DNA of 64,000 nt from Bacillus sp. S3 (GTDB lineage Bacteria; Bacillota; Bacilli; Bacillales; Cytobacillaceae): positions 177,340 to 241,339 of the forward strand of contig NZ_CP039728.1 of the NCBI RefSeq assembly GCF_005154805.1. Reading direction: 5' to 3'. Shown here piece after piece: positions 14,322 to 26,342 of the stretch. A program made the translations under genes and the position numbers. Position 1 is the first letter of the stretch, and each line of letters begins with the position of its first letter. The notes under the pieces were generated by a model. That model was not told where the DNA came from, made no database searches, and saw nothing but the letters and a program-made list of their open reading frames with translations.

Positions 14322-17171
14322 TTATTGTCTTTTGTAAAATCCGACTTCAGATAAATGAACAGGTCCGCGTGATTGTAAAATATTCAGCCTGAATTCAGTG
14401 CCTTTTACGGGCTCTGGTAAGACGATAATGCGCTTATAGCCGATCGATTCATTCGCGTAAATCTCTTCCCACTCGCCATTTTCATCACAAGCATCGATTG
14501 TGAAGGATTCAACTTGCTGGCCGTGGTGAATATTTTCTTGTAAGATGATTCGCTCAACTTCAACTGGCGCATCAAACGAAAAGGTTAAATGGCTTGGTTC
14601 AGTCGACTCCGCTTCCCAAGCTGTCTCATAGATTCCATCGATCACGTGATGCGGATCTGAACCTTCTTTTCCGTTTTCAGCTACAACGGTTGCTTCGGCG
14701 GTGTAGTTCACGGCAAAATCTCGCTTGATGCTTTCATGCCATTCAATCAGCCTTTTGACATCGACATCCGCGAATCGACCCGCTTTATTCGGTGGAATAT
14801 TTAATAATAAAACAGAATTTCGAGCAATCGATTGATAGTAAATCTCCCTTAGTTCATCAAGGCTCTTCGGTTGTTGATGATCATGGTAAAACCACCCTTG
14901 CCGGATGCTGACATCGACCTCTGCTGGCCACCAGGTTAAATAGTCCATGCCATTCGCAGCGGCCTCAGCTAAGACGGGCCTGCTCCCTAAATCAGGTGCA
15001 CTGAATTCAGGGTAGTATCCTTGTTTCCCATCAGGTAACATTTCGGCAGCGATTACACTCCACTCATTCTCACGTGCCCAGCCGGATTCATTCCCGACCC
15101 AGCGCACATCGGATCCAGTTATTGCAATGACTGCCTCGGGTTGCAGCTGATTGATCAACGTGTAAATGCTATCCCAATCATATTTCTCTGCCGTATCACC
15201 TGGAATATGCCCCTGCGCGCCATCAAACCATACTTCATCCACCTTGCCGTACTCTGTCAAAACTTCATAAAGCTGATTCATGAACATCTCACCATAATCC
15301 GTTCCAGGTAAATTAAACGTTGGCAGATCCTCATTCCCCTCACGGTCATCCCCTTCGACGAAGGTCGGAATCGTCCGCATTTTTCGTTCACTTTCATTCG
15401 CAAAAATTTTCTCCCTAAAGGCGCCGTGATCAGCTGGCGATAAGTACATACCGACTTTGATCCCGTATTTTCTCATCGAGTCGACAAATTCACGTAAAAC
15501 ATCGCCTTGGCCATCGCGCCAATCACTGCTTGCGACGCTAAAATCAGTGTATCTCGAAGGATAGAGCGCAAATCCATCATGGTGTTTGACCGTTAAGACC
15601 GCCATTTTGAAGCCACTAGCCTTTAATGCGCGTGCCCATTGATCCGTATCTAAATCCGTCGGATGAAACATTTTTGGATCATCATGCTTCCAAAGATCGC
15701 CCCACTCGACCTCATAATACGTATTGATGCCGTAGTGAATAAAGGCTGTTTGTTCATACTTTTGCCACTGGACTTGATTTGGGCGGGGACGAACGAGTGA
15801 TGCTTTGGCAGCCAGTGAAGCTGGATATTCGTTAGGTTTAATTGGAATCTGATAGCCTGGTTCCAAATCCGTTCTGATGATGATCGGGCCACCTAATAAA
15901 CTGAGCAACTCATTGGTAAATCCCCCTTGATAACGGGTGAATCCGACACCATAAACTTTACCCGCTAAACTCGAGCAATCTTTTCGTGGGCTCCCAGCAT
16001 AAAATACTTGACCTTGTGGGCCATGAATTTTTTCATCTAGAGTGATCGTTGCGAGTTCAATTTGGTAGGACTGGAGTGTTAGCTCGTTCTCGTGATAGAT
16101 CAGCGCGAGATGGAGCGCATCATCTTCAATCTCAAGTTCGGATAGATTGATCGTGATTGGGTCAGCTTCTTTGATGATGAGATCGACTGCGTTTGACTCT
16201 TTTGAACCTTGTAAAATGACGGATCCAGCGAATTCAAACAAGGTCGTCCCAGGCTTGAACGCTGAAGCTTCAATGATCAATTCGGCAAAATAATTTCCCG
16301 TTTGCTCAAGCGTTGTTTCGGTTGGTGTATAGGCAATATAGGAGCCGTCACCCGTCAAGTCGATTTGACCGAAATTACTGATCGTACCGCCATGAATGTG
16401 CAGTTTCCCATCGATCTGTTCGTCGTCTGTCGGCTGGTAAAGCGTCCCTTGCAGCTGTCCTTGTCCTAAGGCAAAAAGTTCCTTGGTCGTGCGTGAGAAA
16501 TTCATCATTTTTAAAAGCGACGGATGAAATTCCCCATCAAATGTCGTGACGATCGCTCTTGAAAACGCCCCTTTGAGGCCGCGATCTGATCGGTCGGGAT
16601 GCACGTCATTGCCAAAGCCGATCTCATGAGTCGTCGCTTCCCAAACGACCCGTCCATTCTTCGATTCAATCGTTGGGTACTCCACCCCATTGATAAAGGC
16701 GCGCATCTTTGCTCCATTTTCAGTTGGCTGATAGACAATCGCAAGTTTGTAGTCAAGTATTTGCTCAGGTACTTCAATCGTTTCTGTTACCGATGCCAAC
16801 TGGCCATTTTGATTGAGATCAAAGCCATATTCGATTGTACGTTTTGTTTTATAGCGGACATAGAGATTTCCACCAACAGACAGAATCGTGTCGTAAGCTT
16901 CAGGTGTTTCTATTGGTCTAAATTGTGTTTCAATAATGACTGAGTCCTTGATTGGATTTGACGCTTTTAAAAACGTACGCGGGTTAAATGTGACCGCATC
17001 CTCGCCTCCTGTTAAAACTAATCTTCCTTGCATAATTGTTTCTTTGCCCGTCTGGCGCGTGAGATCACCATCCATCACTTCACCAGTCGGATTCGTATAG
17101 CCAAATTCAGTAGAAAAAAGACCGCCAAATGAGACATCGAGACGCTCTTCTAAACGATTATTTTTAGCCAA
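14322..17171 (-). CDS. GH29 alpha-L-fucosidase with LamG-like and F5/8C-type modules
   Basis: About 949 residues and no signal peptide. Residues 1-430 look like two concanavalin/LamG-like beta-sandwich units. The GH29 barrel (about 460-800) has FIHYGINTYYEVEWGD, TVKHHDGFALYPS and EVWFDGAQG, where the Asp (about D650) is the expected nucleophile. The C-terminal 120 residues resemble a F5/8 type C (CBM32-like) domain. GH29 enzymes are retaining fucosidases; this modular form could favour 1,3/1,4-linked fucose, which is inference. The TTG at 17,171 has GAGAGGAG 7-8 bases upstream; a TTG six codons earlier lacks a ribosome site. It is divergent from the second ABC operon and controlled by a strong promoter with a LacI-type operator. 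Confidence 0.88.
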   Translation of the reverse strand: MAKNNRLEERLDVSFGGLFSTEFGYTNPTGEVMDGDLTRQTGKETIMQGRLVLTGGEDAVTFNPRTFLKASNPIKDSVIIETQFRPIETPEAYDTILSVGGNLYVRYKTKRTIEYGFDLNQNGQLASVTETIEVPEQILDYKLAIVYQPTENGAKMRAFINGVEYPTIESKNGRVVWEATTHEIGFGNDVHPDRSDRGLKGAFSRAIVTTFDGEFHPSLLKMMNFSRTTKELFALGQGQLQGTLYQPTDDEQIDGKLHIHGGTISNFGQIDLTGDGSYIAYTPTETTLEQTGNYFAELIIEASAFKPGTTLFEFAGSVILQGSKESNAVDLIIKEADPITINLSELEIEDDALHLALIYHENELTLQSYQIELATITLDEKIHGPQGQVFYAGSPRKDCSSLAGKVYGVGFTRYQGGFTNELLSLLGGPIIIRTDLEPGYQIPIKPNEYPASLAAKASLVRPRPNQVQWQKYEQTAFIHYGINTYYEVEWGDLWKHDDPKMFHPTDLDTDQWARALKASGFKMAVLTVKHHDGFALYPSRYTDFSVASSDWRDGQGDVLREFVDSMRKYGIKVGMYLSPADHGAFREKIFANESERKMRTIPTFVEGDDREGNEDLPTFNLPGTDYGEMFMNQLYEVLTEYGKVDEVWFDGAQGHIPGDTAEKYDWDSIYTLINQLQPEAVIAITGSDVRWVGNESGWARENEWSVIAAEMLPDGKQGYYPEFSAPDLGSRPVLAEAAANGMDYLTWWPAEVDVSIRQGWFYHDHQQPKSLDELREIYYQSIARNSVLLLNIPPNKAGRFADVDVKRLIEWHESIKRDFAVNYTAEATVVAENGKEGSDPHHVIDGIYETAWEAESTEPSHLTFSFDAPVEVERIILQENIHHGQQVESFTIDACDENGEWEEIYANESIGYKRIIVLPEPVKGTEFRLNILQSRGPVHLSEVGFYKRQ

Positions 17172-17253
17172 ATCTACAGCTCCTCTCAATATATCTGTAA
17201 TTAAAATTAGTAGTCAAAATGAATTAGCAAATTAAGTTGTAAGAGTTCCTCGC

Positions 17254-17297
17254 TGTTATCGGTAACGTAAATATAACAAATCGAGATAAATTGTCAA
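17254..17297 (-). promoter_or_regulatory. Promoter and operator of the GH29 gene
   Basis: On the minus strand TTGACA (17,292-17,297), a 16-base spacer and TATATT (17,270-17,275) make a good sigma-A promoter. Immediately after it lies TGTTATCGGTAACG (17,254-17,267, plus-strand reading), covering the expected transcription start, a classic repressor position. Confidence 0.75.
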
Positions 17298-17314
17298 CTA
17301 GTTTATCAAACCAA

Positions 17315-17328
17315 TGTTATCGTTACCA
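17315..17328. promoter_or_regulatory. Central LacI-type operator between divergent promoters
   Basis: TGTTATCGTTACCA is the middle of three related sites in 200 bases. It lies between the -35 boxes of the two divergent promoters, about 55-60 bases upstream of the GH29 start point, and could support repressor looping. Confidence 0.6.
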
Positions 17329-17408
17329 ATAAAATATTTTGCTAAAATTTATACAGGTTATTGGGGGGATATTCCATTCTCAGGTCAAAACTATTATAAA
17401 AATTTGAA

Positions 17409-17453
17409 TTGACAGTATATTTTGTAGGTGTTATTTTAATGTTATCGATACCA
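17409..17453 (+). promoter_or_regulatory. Promoter and operator of the second ABC operon
   Basis: TTGACA (17,409-17,414), 17 bases, TATTTT (17,432-17,437), then TGTTATCGATACCA (17,440-17,453) across the expected start of transcription. It drives the genes from 17,539. Confidence 0.75.
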
Positions 17454-17484
17454 CAAAACACACCAACGTTTGTATTATTTTTAT

Positions 17485-17498
17485 TGTAAGCGTTTAAA
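17485..17498 (+). promoter_or_regulatory. cre-like site in the leader of the second ABC operon
   Basis: TGTAAGCGTTTAAA matches the left half and centre of the cre consensus (TGTAAGCGNT) but diverges at the right end. It is downstream of the promoter, where CcpA binding would block elongation. Confidence 0.45.
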
Positions 17499-17538
17499 AC
17501 GAAAACCGCACCATTAAAACTATTTAAGGAGGGATTTA

Positions 17539-18513
17539 ATGATGGAAAGTATTAAGGTATTGAATAAAAAAACTGAAATTTCAGTTAAGGAGGGATATAA
17601 GACCAAAAATTCGATCCTGAAACAAATAAAAAACTGCTGGCAATTGTATGTGATTTTCTTTTTACCACTCGTATACATTATCGTATTCCATTACATACCG
17701 ATGTACGGTGTCACGATTGCTTTTAAAAATTTTAATCCCGTACAAGGAATCTTAGGAAGCCCATGGATTGGTTTCGATCATTTTGTTCGTTTTTTTCATT
17801 CATACGAGTTTAAGCGGGTAATACTTAATACATTAGTTTTGAGTTTTTATCAATTACTTGCAGGATTTCCGTTTCCAATTCTTTTGGCCTTAGCCATTAA
17901 TTACGTTAATAAAAAGCATTTCAAAAAGACAATTCAAATGGTTTCTTATGCTCCACATTTTATTTCAGTGGTAGTAATGGTAGGCATTATTCTTGTGTTT
18001 TTAGAACCAAGAGGTCCAATTAATAGTTTATTAAATTTACTTGGATTTGATTCTATTAACTTCATGGGGAATCCAGATAATTTTAAATCGATCTATGTAT
18101 GGTCAGGAATTTGGCAAAACATTGGATTTGGCTGCATTATTTATTTGGCCGCATTATCGAGTGTTAATCAAAGCCTTCATGAAGCTGCCGTTGTAGATGG
18201 GGCAACGAAACTCCAAAGAATTTGGCATATTGATATTCCAGGAATTTTACCAATTATGATTATATTATTCATATTAGACACGGGAAGTATTTTGAGCGTA
18301 GGGTTTGAGAAAGTATTATTGTTGCAAAATCCTTTAAACCTACGAACCTCTGAAGTTATAGATACTTATGTATATAAAGTGGGGCTCGTATCAGCGGTAC
18401 CAAGTTATTCGTATGCGGCTGCAATCGGATTATTCAAAGCAGTAATCGGGTTTATTATGATTATTACAGTTAATAAAATAGCGAAAAAAGTTGGACAAGA
18501 AAACCTATGGTAA
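17539..18513 (+). CDS. Carbohydrate ABC transporter permease (first subunit, system 2)
   Basis: 324 residues, six predicted membrane segments, EAA loop EAAVVDGATKLQRIWHIDIPG, and the DTYVYKVGL segment typical of LplB-like permeases. It is a paralogue of the permease at 10,428-11,399. The ATG follows AAGGAGGGATTTA. It is the first of three plus-strand genes (two permeases, then a binding protein) under the operator-controlled promoter at 17.4 kb. Confidence 0.94.
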   Translation: MMESIKVLNKKTEISVKEGYKTKNSILKQIKNCWQLYVIFFLPLVYIIVFHYIPMYGVTIAFKNFNPVQGILGSPWIGFDHFVRFFHSYEFKRVILNTLVLSFYQLLAGFPFPILLALAINYVNKKHFKKTIQMVSYAPHFISVVVMVGIILVFLEPRGPINSLLNLLGFDSINFMGNPDNFKSIYVWSGIWQNIGFGCIIYLAALSSVNQSLHEAAVVDGATKLQRIWHIDIPGILPIMIILFILDTGSILSVGFEKVLLLQNPLNLRTSEVIDTYVYKVGLVSAVPSYSYAAAIGLFKAVIGFIMIITVNKIAKKVGQENLW

Positions 18514-18539
18514 AGAAAAAGAGAAAGTGGTGAAGTTTA

Positions 18540-19436
18540 ATGATGAATCATTCGATTAAAGAAACGAAAAGTGACAGGATATTTACAATAGTAAACTATT
18601 CTGTACTTTCCTTATTGCTAGTTGTGTTTCTTTATCCACTTATTTACATTTTGAGCGCATCATTTAGTTCTACTGAAGCCGTACTTTCGGGGAAAGTTTG
18701 GCTATGGCCGGTTGATTTTAGTTTAGAAGGATACAAAGCAGTTTTTAGTTATAAATTAATTTGGACAGGCTATGCCAATTCCATTTTTTATACAGTGGTC
18801 GGAACACTAATAAATATTGGCATGACCATTTTAGCGGCATACCCTTTATCTAGAGATGAATTTTTCGGCAGGAAATTTTTTATGTTACTTTTTCTATTTA
18901 CTATGATTTTCAGCGGCGGGATTATTCCAAACTATTTACTTATTAAGGAACTTGGAATGTTAGATACTCGTTGGGCAATGATTATTCCAGGTGCAATGTC
19001 CGTTTTTAATGTTATTATCACAAGAACTTACTTTAAATCGACTATTCCTAAGGAATTGCAAGAAGCAGCAAAGATAGATGGGTGCAGTGATTTTCGTTTT
19101 TTAAGAAGTATTGTCTTGCCTTTGTCAGGTCCAATAATAGCCGTTATGACTTTGTTCTATGCGGTCGGACACTGGAACTCATTCTTTAATGCTTTGATTT
19201 ATTTACGAGATCAAGATTTGTTCCCTTTGCAATTAATTTTGAATAGCATTCTTGTTCAAAATCAAGTTGACCCGCAAATGTTGGGTGATATGGAGCGGAT
19301 GGCTGCTAAGGCCGGTTTAAGTGAACTATTGAAATACTCATTAATTGTTGTTGCTTCCGTTCCAGTTCTTATTATTTATCCTTTTGTTCAAAAACACTTT
19401 GTTAAAGGTGTTATGATCGGTTCCTTAAAAGAATAG
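18540..19436 (+). CDS. Carbohydrate ABC transporter permease (second subunit, system 2)
   Basis: 298 residues, six membrane segments, EAA loop EAAKIDGCSDFRFLRSIVLPLSGP, and the C-terminal FVQKHFVKGVMIGSLKE. It is a paralogue of the permease at 9,520-10,416 and starts 26 bases after the first subunit with AAAGTGGTGAAG upstream. Together they form the membrane channel of the second importer. Confidence 0.94.
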   Translation: MMNHSIKETKSDRIFTIVNYSVLSLLLVVFLYPLIYILSASFSSTEAVLSGKVWLWPVDFSLEGYKAVFSYKLIWTGYANSIFYTVVGTLINIGMTILAAYPLSRDEFFGRKFFMLLFLFTMIFSGGIIPNYLLIKELGMLDTRWAMIIPGAMSVFNVIITRTYFKSTIPKELQEAAKIDGCSDFRFLRSIVLPLSGPIIAVMTLFYAVGHWNSFFNALIYLRDQDLFPLQLILNSILVQNQVDPQMLGDMERMAAKAGLSELLKYSLIVVASVPVLIIYPFVQKHFVKGVMIGSLKE

Positions 19437-19518
19437 CTGCGGAAATAAGGAAACTTTAGGAACTAAATTCCCTTCAAGTAACTTTATTATTTGCCCTTAA
19501 GGGTGGTGATGACTCAGG

Positions 19519-19530
19519 CATAGTTACCAT
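19519..19530. repeat. Recurring 12-mer CATAGTTACCAT, copy 2
   Basis: Second copy, 50 bases upstream of the binding-protein start. Just before it CCCTTAAGGG (19,494-19,503) is a perfect short palindrome. Confidence 0.35.
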
Positions 19531-19579
19531 TAGTGATCAACTCATTTAAATCCAACAAATTTCGGGGGAGTGTTTCATA

Positions 19580-21223
19580 ATGAAAAGAGTTTTAAATACA
19601 GGTTTAGCTTTTCTTTTAATGATTTCAATATTACTTACTGCGTGTTCAAGTCAAGACGTAAGCACAGGGACGAAGGATAAAAAAGAACAAAAACCAATTG
19701 TTACTGAAGCTGGGACATTTCCAATTGTTAAGGAAAAGGTAACACTTAAAGTGTTGGTAACAGGAAATAGCTTCGTAGAAGACATCAAAACCAATGAGTT
19801 TACCAAATGGTTAGAAGAGAAAACAAATGTACATGTTGAATGGGAAGTATTGCCTGAACAAAGCGCCTCTGAAAAGTTAAATTTAGTCCTTGCAAGCGGC
19901 GATTATCCGGATGTTATTATGGATGCGCCAATATCAACAGCTCAGTTGATGATTTATGGAAAACAAGGCGCATTTCTTTCGCTTAATGATTTAATTGATA
20001 AGTATGGGATTGAGACTAAGAAAATGTTTGATGAGCTACCTATTGTCAAAGATACGATTACAGCTCCTGACGGCAATATATACTCATTACCTCAAGTAAA
20101 TGCATGCTATCATTGTTCGGTTCCAGAAAAGTTGTGGATTAACAAAACATGGTTGGACAAGCTTGGGCTTCAAATGCCAACCACAACTGAAGAGTTTTAT
20201 CAGGTATTAAAAGCATTCAAAGAAAAAGATCCAAACGGCAACGGAAAAGCGGATGAAATTCCTTTAGCTGGTTCACCGAAATCTTGGGGAAGCCGTGCTG
20301 AATTCTATCTAATGAACCCATTTATTTATTCAGGAAATGGGAACCATCTATTCGTCGATAATGGCAAGATTGATGTTGCCTTCAATAAGCCTGATTGGAA
20401 AAAAGGACTTCAGTACATGCGGAAGCTAAATAAAGAAGGGTTACTTGCCTCTGAATCCTTTACTCTTGATGGTACTCAGTTTAAGAAAATGGGATCAAAC
20501 CCTGATGCACAACTGTTAGGTGCAGGTTTAGGTGCATCAACAGGAGGTTTCACTTCATCTCCAGAACAAGGAAAAGACTTTGTAGCGTTAGCTCCTTTAG
20601 AAGGTCCAAAAGGAAATCGAGTTTCACAGAATTACCCTAATCCTGTCTCAAGACCTGCTGAATTTGTCATTACGAAAAATGCCAAACATCCAGATGTTGC
20701 ATTACGTTGGGCCGATGCCATGTTTAACGAAGAGTTCACCATGCGTTCTGTACTGGGGATTGAAGGAGAAAACTGGAGAAAAGCCAAGGATGGGGAGCTG
20801 GGGATAGATGGTAAGCCAGGGAAATATTTCAGGATTCCTGGCAAGGAAGAAGGCAATAACATGCATTGGTCACAAACTGGCCCTTCATTACGTACAGCCG
20901 ATTTCCGTCTATCTGAAGTTGTTGATGAAACAAATCAAGAAAAAGTCCTTTATGAAGCAACAAATAAGCAATATGAACCATATAAAGCAGATGAAAATAT
21001 GCTAATCCCTACACTATTCTTTACAGAGGAACAAGCTGCTGAATTAGCTGAACTTGAAAAGACTGTTACAGATTACGTAAATGAAATGACAGCCCGTTTT
21101 GTGACAGGAGATGCTGATATCGATAAGGAATGGGATACGTATCTTAAAACCTTAGACAGTATGAATCTAAAAAGGTTTATAGAAATCAACCAAGCAGCCT
21201 ATGATGCTAAATATAAAAAATAA
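19580..21223 (+). CDS. Sugar ABC transporter substrate-binding lipoprotein (system 2)
   Basis: 547 residues with a lipoprotein signal ending LLTAC (Cys near residue 22). A DPNGNGKADEIPL segment resembling a calcium loop and the NACYHCSVPEKLWIN region match the paralogue at 7,805. The ATG follows GGGGGAGTG. The 143-base gap after the second permease holds a palindrome and the recurring 12-mer, so this gene may have extra control. Likely cargo: fucosylated oligosaccharides, inferred from the divergent fucosidase gene. Confidence 0.94.
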   Translation: MKRVLNTGLAFLLMISILLTACSSQDVSTGTKDKKEQKPIVTEAGTFPIVKEKVTLKVLVTGNSFVEDIKTNEFTKWLEEKTNVHVEWEVLPEQSASEKLNLVLASGDYPDVIMDAPISTAQLMIYGKQGAFLSLNDLIDKYGIETKKMFDELPIVKDTITAPDGNIYSLPQVNACYHCSVPEKLWINKTWLDKLGLQMPTTTEEFYQVLKAFKEKDPNGNGKADEIPLAGSPKSWGSRAEFYLMNPFIYSGNGNHLFVDNGKIDVAFNKPDWKKGLQYMRKLNKEGLLASESFTLDGTQFKKMGSNPDAQLLGAGLGASTGGFTSSPEQGKDFVALAPLEGPKGNRVSQNYPNPVSRPAEFVITKNAKHPDVALRWADAMFNEEFTMRSVLGIEGENWRKAKDGELGIDGKPGKYFRIPGKEEGNNMHWSQTGPSLRTADFRLSEVVDETNQEKVLYEATNKQYEPYKADENMLIPTLFFTEEQAAELAELEKTVTDYVNEMTARFVTGDADIDKEWDTYLKTLDSMNLKRFIEINQAAYDAKYKK

Positions 21224-21259
21224 GGTGTAGTATCACTAGAAACATTATATCTTCGGTTA

Positions 21260-21307
21260 AAAAAAGAGGCTGTTCCCAAAATTAGCTTTTGGGACAGCCT
21301 CTTTTTC
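21260..21307. terminator. Bidirectional terminator between convergent genes
   Basis: AAAAAGAGGCTGTTCCCAAAA and its complement form a 20-base-pair stem with A and T runs at the two ends. It separates the plus-strand binding-protein gene from the minus-strand GH2 gene. Confidence 0.92.
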
Positions 21308-21344
21308 TGTACTAATTTTAATTTGAATTGTTATATTGGATCCT

Positions 21345-24554
<3,210 letters not shown>

Positions 24555-24614
24555 TCAAAATACCTCCAAAAAATTCTTTTTGAATAATGATATTCTCTTG
24601 CGCTTACAACCCTC

Positions 24615-24664
24615 TGAAAACCCTTTCAGTTTCCTCTATAGGATAACATCTTATTTCGCAACAA
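24615..24664 (-). promoter_or_regulatory. Promoter and cre-like palindrome of the interrupted GH2 gene
   Basis: Minus strand: TTGTTG (24,659-24,664), an 18-base spacer, TATAGA (24,635-24,640). The start point falls on CTGAAAACCCTTTCAG (24,614-24,629), a palindrome close to cre but lacking the central CG. The spacer also carries GGATAACA (24,641-24,648), a half-copy of the LacI-type operator. Confidence 0.45.
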
Positions 24665-24748
24665 TTTACCAGATTTTAAGCTTCTATTAAAATAGTTCTA
24701 TACTTAACTAAAAAAGTTCTAAATTTAATTCCTGTCATTCAAAAATAA

Positions 24749-24768
24749 TAGAACTCAATTGAGTTCTA
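24749..24768 (-). terminator. Terminator of the first sulfatase gene
   Basis: TAGAACTCAATTGAGTTCTA is a perfect 20-base palindrome (8-bp stem, 4-base loop), followed on the minus strand by TTATTTTTG. It lies 8 bases past the sulfatase stop. Confidence 0.82.
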
Positions 24769-24775
24769 CCATTTT

Positions 24776-26221
24776 TTATCTATTATTCAGCACTGCTCTC
24801 GGCTGACAACCTATAATTAAATGCGTTCCGTCACTGTATCCTTCCTCTCTTCCTTCCAGTTCTTGAACAAGAATATTTCTTAAGGATGCTGCCTGCACTG
24901 AATACCGATCATCTTGAATTAAGTTGTGTCTCTCCTGCGGATCATTTACTAGATCAAAATACTGTTCTTTACCTGTTTGTGAATACCATATATATTTCTC
25001 TTTGCCGGTTACAATATAATGATGAGATAAATCCCCATATGCATGCTCTCCATGGAGGTAAGGTCTCCATTCTGTCTCCATTGCTTTTGCGAGCGGAATA
25101 ACACTTTTTCCCTCTACCGTTTCAGGTATTGGAGCATCCGCTGCCTCTAATAAAGTCGGCATAATATCGCGTAATTCAATGATTTGGTCACAGGTTGTGC
25201 CCTTTTGGATTCCAAGCTGATTTCCGGGGTCAGAAAGAATAAATGGAATTTTTGCACTGCCTTCATAAGCCAGTGATTTAGCTAGAAAATGATGATCCCC
25301 GAGCAGTTCCCCATGATCAGAAACAAATAAAATGACTGTGTTTTGATACACTTGATACTCAAACATCGCCTGAATAAACCGGCCAATTTGATCATCGAGA
25401 TGGGCAATTAATGCATAGTATGCAGCACGGGCACGTTTAAGGCGCTGTTCCGGAACTACACCTCTTCTAGTTGTTGGGAGCAGTCCTAATCCTGTTTCAT
25501 CTTTCGCTGCCCATGTCCCGATAACCGGCTCATCTATCTCTTTACTCATATAGTAATCAAAATAAGCTTGCGGCGGATCAAACGGTGGATGCGGGCGGAC
25601 AAATGACATTTTTAAGAAAAATGGTTTTCTTGGATCCCGGCGCCTTAGAAAATCAATCGATTGGGTAACAACCCAATTCGTTGGATGAAACTCTTCCGGT
25701 AAATGCCAAGGACGGCTCATCGCTGAAGCATTACAATCCAAACCAATATCCGTTATATCCCGATGACCGCCAAGCCGCTCTCTGAGCCAAGGTAAATAGT
25801 CATCCGTTTGTTCAAAAGACTCTTGGTATGGGGTGTTTTTAAAACGATTATGATGCAAATAGCCATCATGTAAAATGACATTGTGAAAACCACATAAATT
25901 CCTGGATGGATACACATGCATTTTTCCGACACTTTGTGTATGGTAACCTGCACTGCTCATTTCTTCCGGCAGCATATGTGGGTAGTCCCAAGGCACTCGG
26001 TCCTGATAACCCACCCGTCCCGTTGATCGCTGTGACATACCTGTTAATACTGCAGCACGTGCCGGGACACATGTCGGCGTTGCCGAGTAAGCATTCCCAA
26101 ACGTAACACCTTCCGCTGCTAATTGATCTAGATTGGGTGTTTCAACAACTGGGTGGCCCGCAGAGCTTAAACAATCAAATCTCATTTGATCAACCATGAT
26201 CAATAATACATTGGGCTTCAT
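24776..26221 (-). CDS. Cys-type sulfatase (arylsulfatase family)
   Basis: 481 residues and no signal peptide. The N-terminal metal site is NVLLIMVDQMRFD, and the sulfatase signature TPTCVPARAAVLTG carries C51 of CxPxR, the residue converted to formylglycine. Further metal ligands lie in LFVSDHGELLGDH. Sulfatases of this class remove sulfate esters from sugars; a Cys-type enzyme in an anaerobe or facultative anaerobe needs a radical-SAM activase, and one is encoded next upstream (26,343). The ATG follows AAGGTGG. A remnant of an ABC permease separates it from the activase gene. Substrate unknown; a sulfated galactose, GalNAc, GlcNAc or fucose would fit the neighbours. Confidence 0.93.
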   Translation of the reverse strand: MKPNVLLIMVDQMRFDCLSSAGHPVVETPNLDQLAAEGVTFGNAYSATPTCVPARAAVLTGMSQRSTGRVGYQDRVPWDYPHMLPEEMSSAGYHTQSVGKMHVYPSRNLCGFHNVILHDGYLHHNRFKNTPYQESFEQTDDYLPWLRERLGGHRDITDIGLDCNASAMSRPWHLPEEFHPTNWVVTQSIDFLRRRDPRKPFFLKMSFVRPHPPFDPPQAYFDYYMSKEIDEPVIGTWAAKDETGLGLLPTTRRGVVPEQRLKRARAAYYALIAHLDDQIGRFIQAMFEYQVYQNTVILFVSDHGELLGDHHFLAKSLAYEGSAKIPFILSDPGNQLGIQKGTTCDQIIELRDIMPTLLEAADAPIPETVEGKSVIPLAKAMETEWRPYLHGEHAYGDLSHHYIVTGKEKYIWYSQTGKEQYFDLVNDPQERHNLIQDDRYSVQAASLRNILVQELEGREEGYSDGTHLIIGCQPRAVLNNR

Positions 26222-26236
26222 TTCTTTCCACCTTTC

Positions 26237-26299
26237 TTATCCTTTAATTGAACCTGCAATTCCATCTACAAAATACTTTTGGTAAATGAGGAAAATCAT
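26237..26299 (-). pseudogene. Remnant C-terminus of a sugar ABC permease
   Basis: Minus-strand translation gives MIFLIYQKYFVDGIAGSIKG then stop, the standard last 20 residues of a MalG-type permease. Nothing else of the gene remains. It shows that an importer once stood between the activase and the sulfatase and was deleted. Confidence 0.8.
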
Positions 26300-26342
26300 T
26301 AAATGATATATGTTCCTATTTATATTTCACATAATTTAGGTC

